Shown piece after piece: positions 44,839 through 56,223 of a stretch of DNA of 64,000 nt. Within the stretch, counting starts at the first letter, position 1; every line of letters begins with the position of its first letter. The notes below the pieces were generated by a model. The model was not told where the DNA came from. It worked only from the letters and a program-made list of their open reading frames with translations, and searched no databases. The stretch comes from Artemisia argyi (taxonomy: Eukaryota > Streptophyta > Magnoliopsida > Asterales > Asteraceae), in the NCBI GenBank assembly GCA_030686995.1, contig CM060680.1, positions 82,326,060 through 82,390,059 of the forward strand, given 5' to 3'. Both the position numbers and the translations under genes were made by a program.

Positions 44839-45191
44839 GGATCTAATTTTCATAATCAAAGTGTTTTGTTTATATAACTTACATAATCTTTTACTTGAAT
44901 TAGTACGTGTGTACAAGAACGTGATATAACAACACTATTGGTTATATCTTGGATTGAATAACAAAAAGGTAAGGGGTTATTCGTGTAATCCACATAAACC
45001 CTAATTAGGGTTCATGAGTTGATGATTTGCTTTATTGATTCTTGTGCAGGCTATAATCATAACGGTACATTTACTATTTATTATTGATTAATTAATTACA
45101 TGTTATATGATTTTGTTATAACGCTTTCGCATGTGTTTACTTGATATTTATAATTGATATTTATGGTATGTCATGTTATATAATTCCAACA
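44839..45191 (+). mobile_element. Copia-type LTR E, right part
   Basis: Continuation of the LTR beginning at 35921; ends ATAATTCCAACA. Confidence 0.65.
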
Positions 45192-45192
45192 G

Positions 45193-45206
45193 TGGCATCA
45201 CGAGCC
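45193..45206 (+). other. Divergent primer binding site of LTR E
   Basis: TGGCATCACGAGCC right after the LTR end. It resembles an iMet site but with changes in the middle. Confidence 0.5.
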
Positions 45207-45769
45207 GTTATAATGTGTAATTAATTATCAAAAAGCATAAAAATTGAATCTTGATTTGTTTTTGTTACATGCTTGTTGATTTAGTGTTTAGAAAAATCTA
45301 TACCCTAATTTTTTGTTTGGGTTGATTTACCTAAATATTTTTTTAGGGTTTTGGTTCTGATTTTTAATATGATTAGAAACCCTAGGAGTGTCATGTAATT
45401 ATTGTTTTGGTTCTGATTTTTAATATGATTAGATACTCTAGGATTGTCATGTAATTGTTTATCCGTTTTAGTAAACGATCTTGGTGCAATATGTTAATTG
45501 TTAAGTATAATCCATGAAAACGTGCATGTTTGTATAGATTTTATTGTATTGTAATTTAAATTGCTTAAATTGGATATATGAATTAATTGTTAAGTTATAT
45601 TGTAAATATGTAAATTAATTAATAGATGTCGAATTGGGAAAAACTCCAATATTAAGTAAATAATTATGTGCTATATGGTGTTTATTTGGTTATGGCTTAC
45701 GTGATCGATTCGTCGATGTATGTGGCTCTACTTCCTTTGAAGAGGAATCCCTAATTGAATAAATAAATT
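45207..45769. other. Leader of truncated Copia element E, no gene
   Basis: AT-rich; a TTTTGGTTCTGATTTTTAATATGATTAGA segment appears twice (about 45350 and 45405). It is cut at 45770 by a Tekay LTR before any gag. Confidence 0.45.
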
Positions 45770-48700
45770 TGTAACACCCCCAATTCATAAATAGCGGCGG
45801 AAGCTAGATCTTTGGGGTATTACTCATGGGAACACAGTCACAATAATAGAAAATGACTCAAAAGAGACGTTTTTATAGGAAAAGAGTTACCATTCATTTA
45901 TTCATCAAAGTTTTAAAGTAAAAGATAAACTTTTACAAAAGAGAGGTCCCACAAACTCAATGTAAAGTAAAGAACTATGAATGATAACATGTCAGGATAT
46001 CCTCATATCCATTGCTACTCCGTGCAATAAGTCCTAAAGGTCTAGTTACCTAGGATAACATGCTTAAAGGTCAACACTAAGGTTGAGTGAGAGTCATAGG
46101 TTTAGGTTAAATATAGGGTTGAATACAAGTTCCACAGGGTTAAGCTGAAACCCTTGGGGATTGTGGAAAAAGTATTGATAGAGTATTACTGCACTAAGCT
46201 CATGACACCCCACGTTAACACGTCCAGGTCCTGGGGCACTGCAGACCCTTACTTGACAGGACGTAATAAGGAATTAACTTGCCAAGGTTAACCCTTTTAG
46301 TTCTCAAATATAGTGCTATTGGTACCCGGCAGGGGTAAACCAACGGGAGTTGTCAAACTCCAAATAGATCTATTCACTATACTCGCATTCACTCGCAAGT
46401 GATTATGGTTCATGATATTGGGTGTAATGTAATGATGGCATAGTAGGTACTCATGCTAATAATAGAAAAAGACTTGTATTCGGTTTAAAGCATGTATCCC
46501 CCTCACAGGGTTTGTAAAGCATTTAAAAGTGAGGCTATGAAAACTCACCGGGGATTAGAGGTAAGTGTGGGTGCTACTAGACGGTCTACTACGTAACCTG
46601 GTGTAGTTAGTATGTCAAGCCTGAGTGGGTGCATTCTAAGTTCTTCTAATTAAGTATTATTAAGGTTTCTAGATTTAGATATAACATAACACTGTTCAGG
46701 CCATTGTATTTCAGAAGTATAACTCCTCACATGAAGCTCCCTACTATTGTTTTATGTATAACATAATACCATTCGGGCCATCATAATTCATAATCCTCAC
46801 ACAAAGCTCCCTACTATTGAGTCATGTTGTTATATGCTTAAGTTATAAATAGAATACAACACCTTTCGGGCCATCATAATTCAGAGGTCACGTAGTAAAC
46901 GTTTGAGGAGCCAGGGCACTTTAACTCGTAAACCCAGCAAACTCGTCAAAACGAATACCTAAATGAAACCCCTCATATGAAGCTCCCTACTATTATGTTA
47001 TGTTTTATTTAAGAAATATAGGGTTTTATATTTATGAAAATACTTCAATATACCCTTAAGTTTAATAATTTACATAACATACCCTTAACCTAATAACTTT
47101 TATAGTTTTAGTCCTTAACGATAATAACTATATATAACTATATCCTTATGCTATATAACTTTCCAAAATAGGTACTAATGCTTTATAATTCTAAGATATG
47201 TCAAAAATAGTCCTTAGACCTAATATTTTTAGAAAGTTACAATATATACCCCTATGCATGAAAACATTTGCAAAACTAGTCTTTTTTCTACATAAACTAC
47301 ATTTTTATGAAACAAGAAGCTATCCTACCTTATGATTAACTAATATAAGTCTATTAAAGTATCCTAGACCAGATCATGGCTCATGAAATGGGCTGGTTGC
47401 ATGCAAACATGGTTTCGACTCATTTTAGGGTTTCAAAATGGAAACAAGCAAAAGAAAATGACCAAGGCTCATTCAAAGGTTCCTAGGTGATCTAATACTC
47501 TTATAAATCATGCTAGGTCATTACTAAAGCTAAAAAAATCAAAATGTAAGCTTACTTTAGCCAAACTAGGGGTAATGAGGGATTAGGGTTTCTCAATGTG
47601 GTTTTCACTTCGACAGGGGTTCTAGGCTTGCTTTGCTCGAATCATACTCTTGCTATGGCTTCTAAACTACTGTATGTGTGAGGTGAGGAAGAGATAAAGG
47701 TGTGGTTTGAAGTGGTGACGTTATGGGGGTTTATATAGGGCTCGACAAGGAGTAGTGAGCAAGGAAAGCTTGCATGGTGTCATGAGGAGGAATGGGTGAC
47801 TAACTACTACTACTTATTACTAACTACACCTAGTAGAAGTGACTAATGGTAGCTAGGAGTAGCTAGGACTAATGGTGAAGGGTGGTTAGACCTTTGGAGG
47901 TCGCAGCACAAGGAGGACACAAGGTGGTCACATGGTGGTTATGGTGGTGTGTGGTTGGTTGCTTAGGATGACTAAGGTGGTGTATAAGCTACTAGGTTGG
48001 TAGCTTGAGGTGCATAAGGTGCTTAAGTAGCTTATTTCTAAGTTTAGGGTTTAGTTTAAGCCTAATCTTGCTTAGTGAGTGATTAGCATATAGCTTAGGT
48101 TATAGTGCCTATATTAGGGTCCTATGAGTGCTTAGTGACTTATATTAAGTTCTAGGAAGCTTAGCCTAAGTGGTGGTAGCTTATACTAAAGATTCGGGAA
48201 GGTTTTGACCTAGTTTTGGGACCTTAAAGCCTAATTAGGGTTCTAAGCTTAAAGGACTTGTACTATGAGCTATGACTAGTGGTACTCAGGTGTTGGTGAG
48301 GTAATGTAGCTAATATATCATATACATGAGCCTTGAACACTTTAAAACTAGTTTGGTTGAGAAATTAGGGTTTTAGAGACAACCGTAAACACATAGGGCT
48401 TGTTTAGGGTTTGTAATAGCTATAGTATACTAAAGTGATATAATACTTAGTGAATTTATGTTTAAAACTTAGGCTTGACACACTAAGAGGTTTACAAGGC
48501 ATAACCTTGATGATATTTAGCAATAGTGGTTACGTGAGTCGTCTAGGGGGCTATGTAAGTTACTTTACATAATAGGTATAAGTAATGATACTTACGGGAA
48601 TTTGTAATGAAATAAGTGCTAAGATATAGTGTGGAAATGTATCCTAGGTTTATGCTAAAGCATAATGGGGATATCTAAGGCATAGTTAGGATAGCTAAGG

Positions 48701-48796
48701 CGTAGTGGTGATAGCTAAGGCAAAAACTTTTCCCTGAAAAGTGCTATATAGATAGTATGAGTAAAGTGACCTAGGTCAGTTTTGTGAGATGTTACA
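45770..48796 (-). mobile_element. 3' LTR of Tekay chromovirus copy 3
   Basis: 3027 bp. Plus-strand edges TGTAACACCCC and GATGTTACA. On the minus strand it starts TGTAACATCTC right after a polypurine tract and the pol end. The left flank at 45765 carries no PBS, confirming a 3' LTR. No ORF. It includes an imperfect tandem repeat at 46680-47010. Confidence 0.8.
46680..47010. repeat. Imperfect tandem repeat in Tekay copy 3 LTR
   Basis: Three to four units containing TTCGGGCCATCATAATTCA and AAGCTCCCTACTATTG, roughly 90-130 bp each, with divergence and indels. Confidence 0.7.
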
Positions 48797-48813
48797 GTCT
48801 TTCCTCCTAAAAG
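48797..48813 (-). other. Polypurine tract of Tekay copy 3
   Basis: Minus strand CTTTTAGGAGGAAAGAC adjacent to the LTR start. Confidence 0.75.
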
Positions 48814-48849
48814 GGAAATCTCGTCCCGAGATTTAGCTAGAAGTAGGAG

Positions 48850-49764
48850 GAGAGTGGGGGAAAAGATGAGGTTATTTGGCATGAATTTGATCCTCTCGTT
48901 CCCAGGTATACTCTGGTCCTCTTTGGGAGTTCCAGCGTACCTCAACGATAGGGATCCGATGGTGTTTTAGATTTTTGACCTCTCGGTCCATGATTTCTAA
49001 CGATTCCTCTACGAAATTGAGCTTATCATCCAATTGAAGCTCTTTAATAGGAATGACGAGAGATTCGTAGGTTAGAAATTTCCTAAGGTTGGAGATGTGA
49101 AATGTGTCATGTACATTACTGAGTTCTTCCGGAAGCTCAAGTATGTACGCTACTAGACCAATTCGCTCTAAGATCCTAAATGGTCCAATGTACCTCGGAG
49201 TAAGCTTTCTTAGCTTACCAAAACGAAAGACACCTTTCCTAGGTGATACCTTAAGCATGGCACGATCTCCTACTTGAAATTTTAAGGGTTTACGCCTAAT
49301 GTTAGCATAACTTTTCTGCCTATCTCTTGCAACTTGCAAGTTCCTACAGATTTGAACTATTTTCTCAGTAGTCTCATGAATTATCTCTGGGCCCGTGAGT
49401 AGAACTTCTCCAACTTCAGCCCAGCAGATAGGAGATCTGCACTTTTTACCATAAGTGCCTCAAAAGGTACGATCTTAATACTAGAGTGATAACTATTGTT
49501 ATAAGAGAATTCGATCAACGGTAAGTGTCTTTCCTAACTTTTTCCAAAGTCTATCACACAAGCTCGAAGCATATCTTCGAGTATGAGAATAGTTCTTTCA
49601 CTTTGACCGTCGGTCTGAGGGTGATATGCCGTACTCATGTCTATCTGAGTACCTAGGGCATTTTGCATAGATTGCCAAAATCTAGAGGTGAAGCGAGTAT
49701 CATGATCTGATATGATAGATATTGGCACTCCATGCCGAGAAACTATTTCCTTTAGGTACAACCT
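48850..49764 (-). pseudogene. pol: Tekay copy 3 integrase core and chromodomain end, truncated
   Basis: On the minus strand the first part (49761-49534) shows the integrase core: [10 protein letters not shown] (second Asp) and [11 protein letters not shown] with the catalytic Glu intact. The frame is lost around 49340-49534 by stops and small indels. From 49339 the C-terminus continues: [13 protein letters not shown], the GPF/Y module ([14 protein letters not shown]), [13 protein letters not shown] and the chromodomain string PEYTWERED, ending near 48870 after a small frame slip. The upstream half of integrase and everything before it are absent because the LTR of element C interrupts at 49765. 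Confidence 0.85.
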
Positions 49765-50205
49765 TGTAAGGGTTTTGAGGAGTTTCTTTATAACTCCTTA
49801 GATCGTTTAACTCTAGGTTGTTTAGACATTTATCTAGGATAATATAAATGTTCACAAGTTATAAAACAAAGTGGAATAAGAACAAAGATCTTCAACAAAG
49901 TGTTCTTCATTATCTTTCACTTACATGCTTCAATTCTAGATGATCATTTCTAGAATGGTTACAATCTAACAGGGATCAAGGTAAACCTTGATTACCTTAG
50001 GGCTACAAACACCTAGCCATCTACATTGTGAAAATGTATGCTACTCATGTTTTCCTTTTTCTGTGCACACTAAACCTAATGACCCATGTCCTCTTTATAT
50101 ACTAGAGGATTAGGGTTTAAAAGATAGACAATCATAATAGAATTAGGAAACTAAATATTCTTTAGAATCTTCCAAATCCTCCTTCTTTTTGTAGTTTCCC
50201 CAACA
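49765..50205 (-). mobile_element. 3' LTR of element C (Copia-type)
   Basis: 441 bp, plus-strand edges TGTAAGGGTTTTG and TTTCCCCAACA, so it reads TGTTGGGGAAAC...CCTTACA on the minus strand. Directly right of it is a purine tract. It is inserted in the integrase of Tekay copy 3. Confidence 0.75.
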
Positions 50206-50220
50206 ATCTTCCCCTATTTG
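50206..50220 (-). other. Polypurine tract of element C
   Basis: Minus strand CAAATAGGGGAAGAT before the LTR, very similar to that of element B. Confidence 0.75.
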
Positions 50221-51887
50221 ATGATGACAAAACAAACACGTTCTTGTACGAACTTCCCTAGACGAAGTAGAGAAATTGAGATAATTAAATCTCACCATGA
50301 ATGAAACAATCTTGTCTTCCTCTTAATCCATGCCATGCCACTCCAAAATCTCTTCCCCTTTTTGTTATCAACAAATAGGGAATATATGCAATATAAACAT
50401 CCCCTTGAGTGGTGCATGTAGATGGTTAAACATTTAATCAATAAGCTTCCCCTGAAAATAATATGTTTACCATCTCTTGAATCTTCAATTGTGTAGGCTC
50501 TATGTAATGATTACTGATAAAGAAAACTAAGTATTACCAACTTGATGTTGAAGTAGAACAACCTAAACCTGTGTTTTATGTCTTGTACTAACCACGTGAC
50601 TCCAAACGTATATCCAAAACTAATGTATATGGAGACCGCAATCTCTTGACGATAATCCTCATCTTTAATTAGACACTGAGCACAATAACGTAACTTCTTC
50701 AAGTGATAGTTAACTAGGTCTTCGTCCATCCACCCCTTGACCTATGAACACTAGATTTGTCAGTTCTTCTTCACATATTGAACACACAAACAATTTACCT
50801 CCTGCCAAAAGGTATGATGAAACACAAACCCAAATAATTTCACTTCATCTTCAAATAGGTGATAAAAACTTTTTTTTGTAATCAATTACTGTAATCCAAT
50901 ACAAACAAATACGAGCCTTTTAAACCATTAAGAACAAATAAACCAAACCAAAACTCTTTGTGTGTGTGAATCAATAATCCATCTATGTGTGTAAAACCAT
51001 CTCATCCGAAAACCAAATCCATGTGTTGACCGATATCAAATAATACTAGAAGTATAAATAATTTATATCAGACAAAGCTAGCAGTATAAACCAATAAACG
51101 CAGCAGCAATAACTGATAACGAGCAGCAGAAAAATAATCATAGCAGCATAAACTCTCGTAGCAGTAGTACAAACATTTTCGAGCAGTAGTAACTAACCAC
51201 ACAGCAGTAGAAATTTGATACAGCAGAAGAAACATGTAAATCCATAACAACAATACCAATCGTGTAGCCCAACAGCAAAAACAATGACGAGCAGTAGAAT
51301 CTAGCAATATAAAAATAACTCGTATTCAAAGCAGCAATATCCAACTCCAATCTTTAACCACCGTCCCATGTACGACAATAAAATAATCAAACCTCAACCA
51401 ATTAATTGCAAATATGTGGTACATCTAATAACCCAATATATGCCAAGACGAATACCACCATTAATAAATAATCACTAATATCCTTCATCCAATTAATACG
51501 AGGAGAATAAAGTGATTAGACCCACGATACAGCCAATTAAAAAGCGAACAAGGGATAATAATTTCTTTATAGCGACACCAATTTATCCTCAAATTAAATC
51601 CTCTAACCGATTTAATAATCATGAATAATACAGAGTACCACCAAATCATTGATCTTTCAGAAATACATCAATTGAGAAAGAATAATATCACATATTAAAA
51701 AGTATGAGGTACCTTTGTTGCGTTGCCTTTTTGTCGCCGTCAAACAGAATGATTAATTCTATGAATAAACCTTTTAAAACTCGATCATAAAAACTTCTTC
51801 AAAAGAGTTTTTCTTCGACAACATTTTCTTTGTAAACACAACACCAATAACCTTGTAAAATCTCTAGATCACAAGCTAACCTATCTC
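50221..51887. other. Non-coding 3' part of element C
   Basis: About 1.7 kb without convincing ORFs between the accessory ORF and the polypurine tract. The corresponding part of element B is coding (C-terminal 400 residues of its accessory ORF), so C has either lost or never had that part. It contains the motif array at 51082-51340. Confidence 0.5.
51082..51340. repeat. CAG(T/C)A(G/A)-type motif array of element C
   Basis: Related 9-mers (such as CAGTAGTAA, CAGTAGAAA, CAGCAGAAA, CAGCATAAA) start at 51082, 51104, 51124, 51144, 51162, 51184, 51205 and 51224, then 51273, 51292 and 51332. Typical spacing is 18-22 bp. The motif resembles that of element B but with A in place of the first G of GG. 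Confidence 0.65.
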
Positions 51888-53319
51888 TCATGCTAATTGT
51901 GCATCCATTGGCTCATCAAAACCTTCAAATCCTCCAACATCTTCAATCCCTTGTTCAAAATCCAATTTCCTCCCCTCAGTTCTAGCATCAGTTTTCCTCC
52001 CTTGTTTTGGAGAATCACCCATATCATCACCTGATTCATCAGAAGAACCTTCTTGTCCTGAGGATGGAGAATAAAGAATTAGCTGAGCAGCCCTCTATTA
52101 CTTAAGTTGGTTGATGTCTGCTTGCATAGCATGCATCTTCTTCATAAGCTTTGAAAAATCATCCTTGTAGAGTTGCTTTGTTTGCTTGAGCTCATCTTCT
52201 AGGGATTGAACTTTGGCCTCCAATGTGGAACATCTTTCCATCAATTCATTTAAGTTACCACTGCCCTCAGCACTTCGAGCTGTGTTACCTGCTGGGAGAG
52301 GTGCATCATGGGATATTTGCTTAGTTTCCTCCCTATTTGGACTAGGAAGTACTCCTAAACCACCACTACTTGTACCTACACCAAAAGGTTCAGGTACATG
52401 AAGTGTTGTGATAGGGGGAGTTGGCTGTTTACTCCTCCTCCTATAAGTGTGAGTAACTATTGGTGTATGAGAGGTAGATGGAACTGTAATTGGGGGTATG
52501 TGTTCAGGCTCAGTTGTGTTTTCTGGCCTTTCACCCTGTACATGAGCAATTAAAGCAAGCATTTCTGGAAAAAGTGCAGTTACTACCCCATTATAACCAC
52601 TAGTTTCCTGTGTCATATTTTGAAAAACTTTCTGTTGTAGGCAAGGAGTAGGATAAATGTTTTTGTGAGGTAACAACTGGTGTTCTTGTAAAACAGCTTG
52701 AACAAATCTTGGATACATTAAAAACTTGTATTTACTCTTCACATTGCTAACCATATTGTTAAAAATAAACGTTGAAAAGTTGAAAGTCCTGTTTGTAGCT
52801 ACGCATATAAGAGGTATATCAATTGTAGAACTGAATTGCTCATAGGAAGTTTGTTTATGACTTAAGCAATGTAGAAGAGTATGAATGAAAAATCTCCATT
52901 GTGGGGAGAAACATCCCTTTTTAAAAGTAAGCAATTTATTGGATGTATCATACCCCATATAAGAGATATATTTGAAAATTTCAGGATTATAGTAATGTGA
53001 TGAGTCCACCTGCATCATCCAATTGGAGAATTCTCCTCAAGGATGACTCAGTAACATCAATAGTTACCCCATCCACTGTTGCTCTGAGTGCAACAATAGA
53101 TTCATGTGTCTCCCCATCTTCAATAGTTATGGCAGTAACAATCAGCCAAAACTTCTTGATTTGAGAGACATAGATTATGGGATTAACAGTTAAAGCATAC
53201 CTGATGTGTGTAACATTTAGAAAATCCATAATCTGATGAAAAATAGGTCCATCTTTGACATCTGTTTTCTCCAAATAAGCAACTTGATTGTGTGCATCAA
53301 TAAACACCAAACCAGCCAT
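51888..53319 (-). pseudogene. Element C accessory ORF, homologue of that in element B, frameshifted
   Basis: Starts at ATG 53319. The first 110 codons align well with the accessory ORF of element B (FHQIMDFLN, RYALTVNPIIYVSQIKKFW, VDGVTIDVTESSLRRILQLDD). A one-base change near 52990-53005 shifts the frame; the protein then resumes (NPEIFKYISYMGYD, HTLLHCLSHKQTSYEQF, FLMYPRFV) and keeps the codon that is a stop at 39171 in element B. Pro/Ser/Thr-rich and coiled-coil segments follow. Two adjacent stops occur at about 52092-52098, but the same frame stays open through a Glu/Gly/Asp-rich stretch to TGA at 51888. The C-terminal 400 residues seen in element B are missing. Confidence 0.7.
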
Positions 53320-53378
53320 GATAGAAAGATTTAAATAACAAAAGTATGGTCGGATTAGGTGTTTGGTACCAATTATGG

Positions 53379-53515
53379 GATTAACAAGTTAAAGCATACC
53401 TGATATGTGTAGCATTCAGAAAATCTACAATCTGATGAAAAATAGGTCTATCTTTGACATATGTTTTCTCCAAATAAGCAAACTGATTGTGTGCATCAAC
53501 AAACACCAAACCAGT
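53379..53515 (-). pseudogene. Second partial copy of accessory ORF N-terminus
   Basis: About 137 bp repeating, with about 10 percent divergence, the N-terminal segment at 53180-53313 (shared TTTTCTCCAAATAAGCAA and CTGATGAAAAATAGGTC). It is cut on the right by the Athila LTR. Either a local tandem duplication or the end of a second nested relative. Confidence 0.7.
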
Positions 53516-54679
53516 TGATGAGGCGAAAAATGAACCATTTTTAGGGGGTCATTTAAGGCCGGAATTGAATTTATTTGATCAAATATTGTCCTAAATCGTT
53601 CCTTTTGTGATTTTAGGTACTTTGGGAGTGAATTCTGGAAAAGGAAGCATTTTGGACGTTTTTGGAGCATAAAAGAGAAAAAAACGGCAAAGACTTAATT
53701 TTCCATGCTGAGAACAGTACCTGACGGCGTCAAGAGGAAAATTATGACGGCGTCAGGAGTAAAATCCATGATGACCCAGAGAAAACCTGAAGGCGTCAAG
53801 AGAAGGGCGTCAAGAGTATTTTTGGTGACGGCCTGCAATTGGAATACACATAACGGCGTCAAACCCAGATCTAGGCAGTCCGAGAATTTATTTGGCGGTG
53901 AGATGACAGCGTCAGAAATTTGCTCTTGACACCGTCACCCCACAAAATCTATATATACTTTTCTATTTTTCATTCATTAAGAGAGGAACTTGTGTGGAGA
54001 ATACTAGGGTCGAACCTAATAAACCCTAGGTCGTATTTTACAGTATTTTCAAGGGTCTTTACCCCTTGAAACCTTTCATGTTTAATTAAGATAAGTCCTC
54101 TTTCAATTCAATCAATATGTCTATGTGTTGTTTGAATATATCTTATGCTTGTCTTGATTTCAACATGCTAGGCTAGATCTTTCATGTGTTTGCTTAGATG
54201 TAATGAAACCTAGATGTTAATTATATGTTGATTACTTGTTTATAGTTGTAATGGATGAATGATTTCAATGTTAGGCTTAAGAAAACTGGCAGATCTCCAT
54301 TGTGTAACATGCTTGAACGTCTTAAGAAACATGATCCGATGTGTACTAGGTTTTATTGGTTGTATTTAATACATGAGCAAATTCTAATGATCCCATGTTA
54401 GGAGCTTCTTAGCCGGCTCGACATAGGAGTGAAGTAGGCGCTTATAGGATTGGGGAAGTAAGTACGCCACCCCATGAATGGTATTAAGGAATACAATCCG
54501 TCATCCACGCAACTGTAACAAGTAATTAACCTGTAAAAGATATCTAGGGAGTAGTGAAACCTAAGTAAACACAATTCTCCCATATATTGCTCACACCACT
54601 AGTTTAAGTTAGTTTATTTTCATTTTTAGTATTTTATTTTGATTGCATCTTAGAAATTGGGTTAGTTGACTAGCAACTA
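53516..54679 (+). mobile_element. Athila LTR fragment, second copy
   Basis: Starts TGATGAGG and follows the LTR at 32772 through U3, TATA and leader (AACATGCTAGGCTAG, GCTTAAGAAAACTGGC), then stops at GACTAGCAACTA where element D begins. Divergence from the other LTR is considerable. Confidence 0.82.
53722..53937. promoter_or_regulatory. TGACGGCGTCA array in second Athila LTR
   Basis: Exact copies at 53722 and 53745 (23 bp apart); near copies at 53788, 53826, 53851, 53904 and 53927. It precedes a CTATATATA box at about 53948, as in the first LTR, despite overall divergence. Confidence 0.65.
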
Positions 54680-55087
54680 TGTTAGCATTAAAAATATGTA
54701 TTATGAAGTGATGGTCAATCTCATATTGTAACTTTGTGTCGTTTGTTAAGATTAGTAATAGTTTAGTCATTGGGCTTTGGACTTGGAAAGTTAATATGTT
54801 ATGTGCTATATTTCATAAGCCTTGTTATATAATTCATGTAAACCAAGTCCAAGCCCAAGTCCATTAGAAAGCCCATGAGGCCTTTCTCTCTTACTATAAA
54901 AGGCACCTTACCTCTCATTTGTAAGGTGTGCTTGTGTGTGTATTGTGTGTGTTTTTTAATAAAAGTTCTCTTCATCTTTATACTCTTTTTCATATAATCT
55001 AACGCCACACATACTATTCCAAGTCACCATCTTTACTTCATCTAGTGCTTATATTTGTGTTAAAGTTGATATATCTAAGGTCCTACA
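54680..55087 (+). repeat. 5' LTR of element D
   Basis: 408 bp, TGTTAGCATTAAAA to GGTCCTACA. TATA box CTATAAAAGG near 54894 and an AATAAAAG polyadenylation-type signal near 54959 mark U3/R/U5. Confidence 0.82.
54893..54903 (+). promoter_or_regulatory. TATA box of element D LTR
   Basis: ACTATAAAAGG, a good plant TATA, followed about 60 bp later by AATAAAA. Confidence 0.75.
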
Positions 55088-55089
55088 AG

Positions 55090-55103
55090 TGGTATCACTC
55101 GCC
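55090..55103 (+). other. Divergent primer binding site of element D
   Basis: TGGTATCACTCGCC, 2 bp after the LTR. The first eight bases fit initiator methionine tRNA; the middle departs from the usual AGAGCC. It is similar in this respect to the site at 45193. Confidence 0.6.
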
Positions 55104-55352
55104 TAACAATGATTTAGGAGTGTGTGGAAATCGTTTGTATCAAGTTTTTTGTGTCTAAAGTTGCGTTCTTCATATTTAACGTGTACTTTTCTTGCAAAAA
55201 GTCTTGATCTTTAAGTGTTTTAGTGTTAAAGTTGTTGTTTTTATTGAAGCTTTAGTGATTCTAAGTGTTTTGGGAAAGATTTGATCAAAAGAAACAAGTG
55301 GAAAAAGTGTTTTTGGTTGAAAAAATCGGATTTTTCAAGCTTTCTGGTCTCC

Positions 55353-55924
55353 TTACGCGTAACTTGGGTGAATAGTACGAATCTACAGCTGTGAACAGTA
55401 CTTTCTGTCCTTTTTACGCATAAGATTTGGTCAAAACCCTTTTCCTACGCGTAACTTTAGTCAAAACCCTCTTTTTACGCTTAAGTTGCAATTCCTACGC
55501 GTAAGTCCACTATCTTATGAGTAAGTTTCTACGAGTAACTTTCTATGCGTAAGTTTCAGAAATATACGCTTAAGTTTCTTCAAAGGTTCTCTCTTCGTGC
55601 TACGGTGACTCGGTACTTCCCTGACTTGGATAAGTTTGTGGAATACTTCGACAAGGGATATCTTTCAAGCTTGGATAAGTTTGAGAGATCAATTTGGTTG
55701 AAAAACCTTACGCGTAACTTTTCTTACGCATAAACTCAAAGTTTACGCGTAAAAAAATCAAAGCTTACGCATAAACATTTTGTTTACGCATAACCTTAAT
55801 TTTTACGCATAACCTGAAAGTTTATGCATAACTTTTCTTACGCGTAAGATTTGAAGTTAACCATAAGATTTGAAGTTAAGCGTAAGAATCACTGTTTACG
55901 CATAAGTTCAGGGTTTACGCGTAA
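55353..55924. repeat. Palindrome array TTACGC(G/A)TAA in element D leader
   Basis: About 22 copies of a 10-bp palindrome. The left group (55353, 55414, 55445, 55475, 55495, 55515, 55529, 55543, 55564) is looser and more mutated. The right group (55708, 55724, 55743, 55765, 55784, 55803, 55822, 55838, 55857, 55876, 55896, 55915) is spaced 16-22 bp with a mode of 19. It lies in the untranslated leader between PBS and gag. Many copies keep the CpG. Confidence 0.9.
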
Positions 55925-56223
55925 GTTTCTTGACTTTTTGACAACCAAACTTCAAACGGCCATAACTTTTGAACCGTAACTCCGTTTTCGACGAATCAGC
56001 TGTCAAAACGACCGTGAGACCGACAAGAAGGACACGTTGAATCATCTAAAGATCATTCAAGCCCAGCTTCGAGGCCCAAATCCACTCCGAACGGAAGTTA
56101 TTGAGGTTTTAAGGTTTCAGATCAAATTTTTCACCATAAAAACTTGCATCAACTTACACTAAACACAACTCCTACTTCGTTGGAACGATCCAAGAATCAA
56201 CTTTATCAATCTACACTTCATCA

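Noticed and set aside
55353..55924. CRISPR array or satellite
   Set aside because: Eukaryotic retrotransposon context, only a 10-bp palindrome is conserved, spacers are short and unequal. Treated as a motif array.
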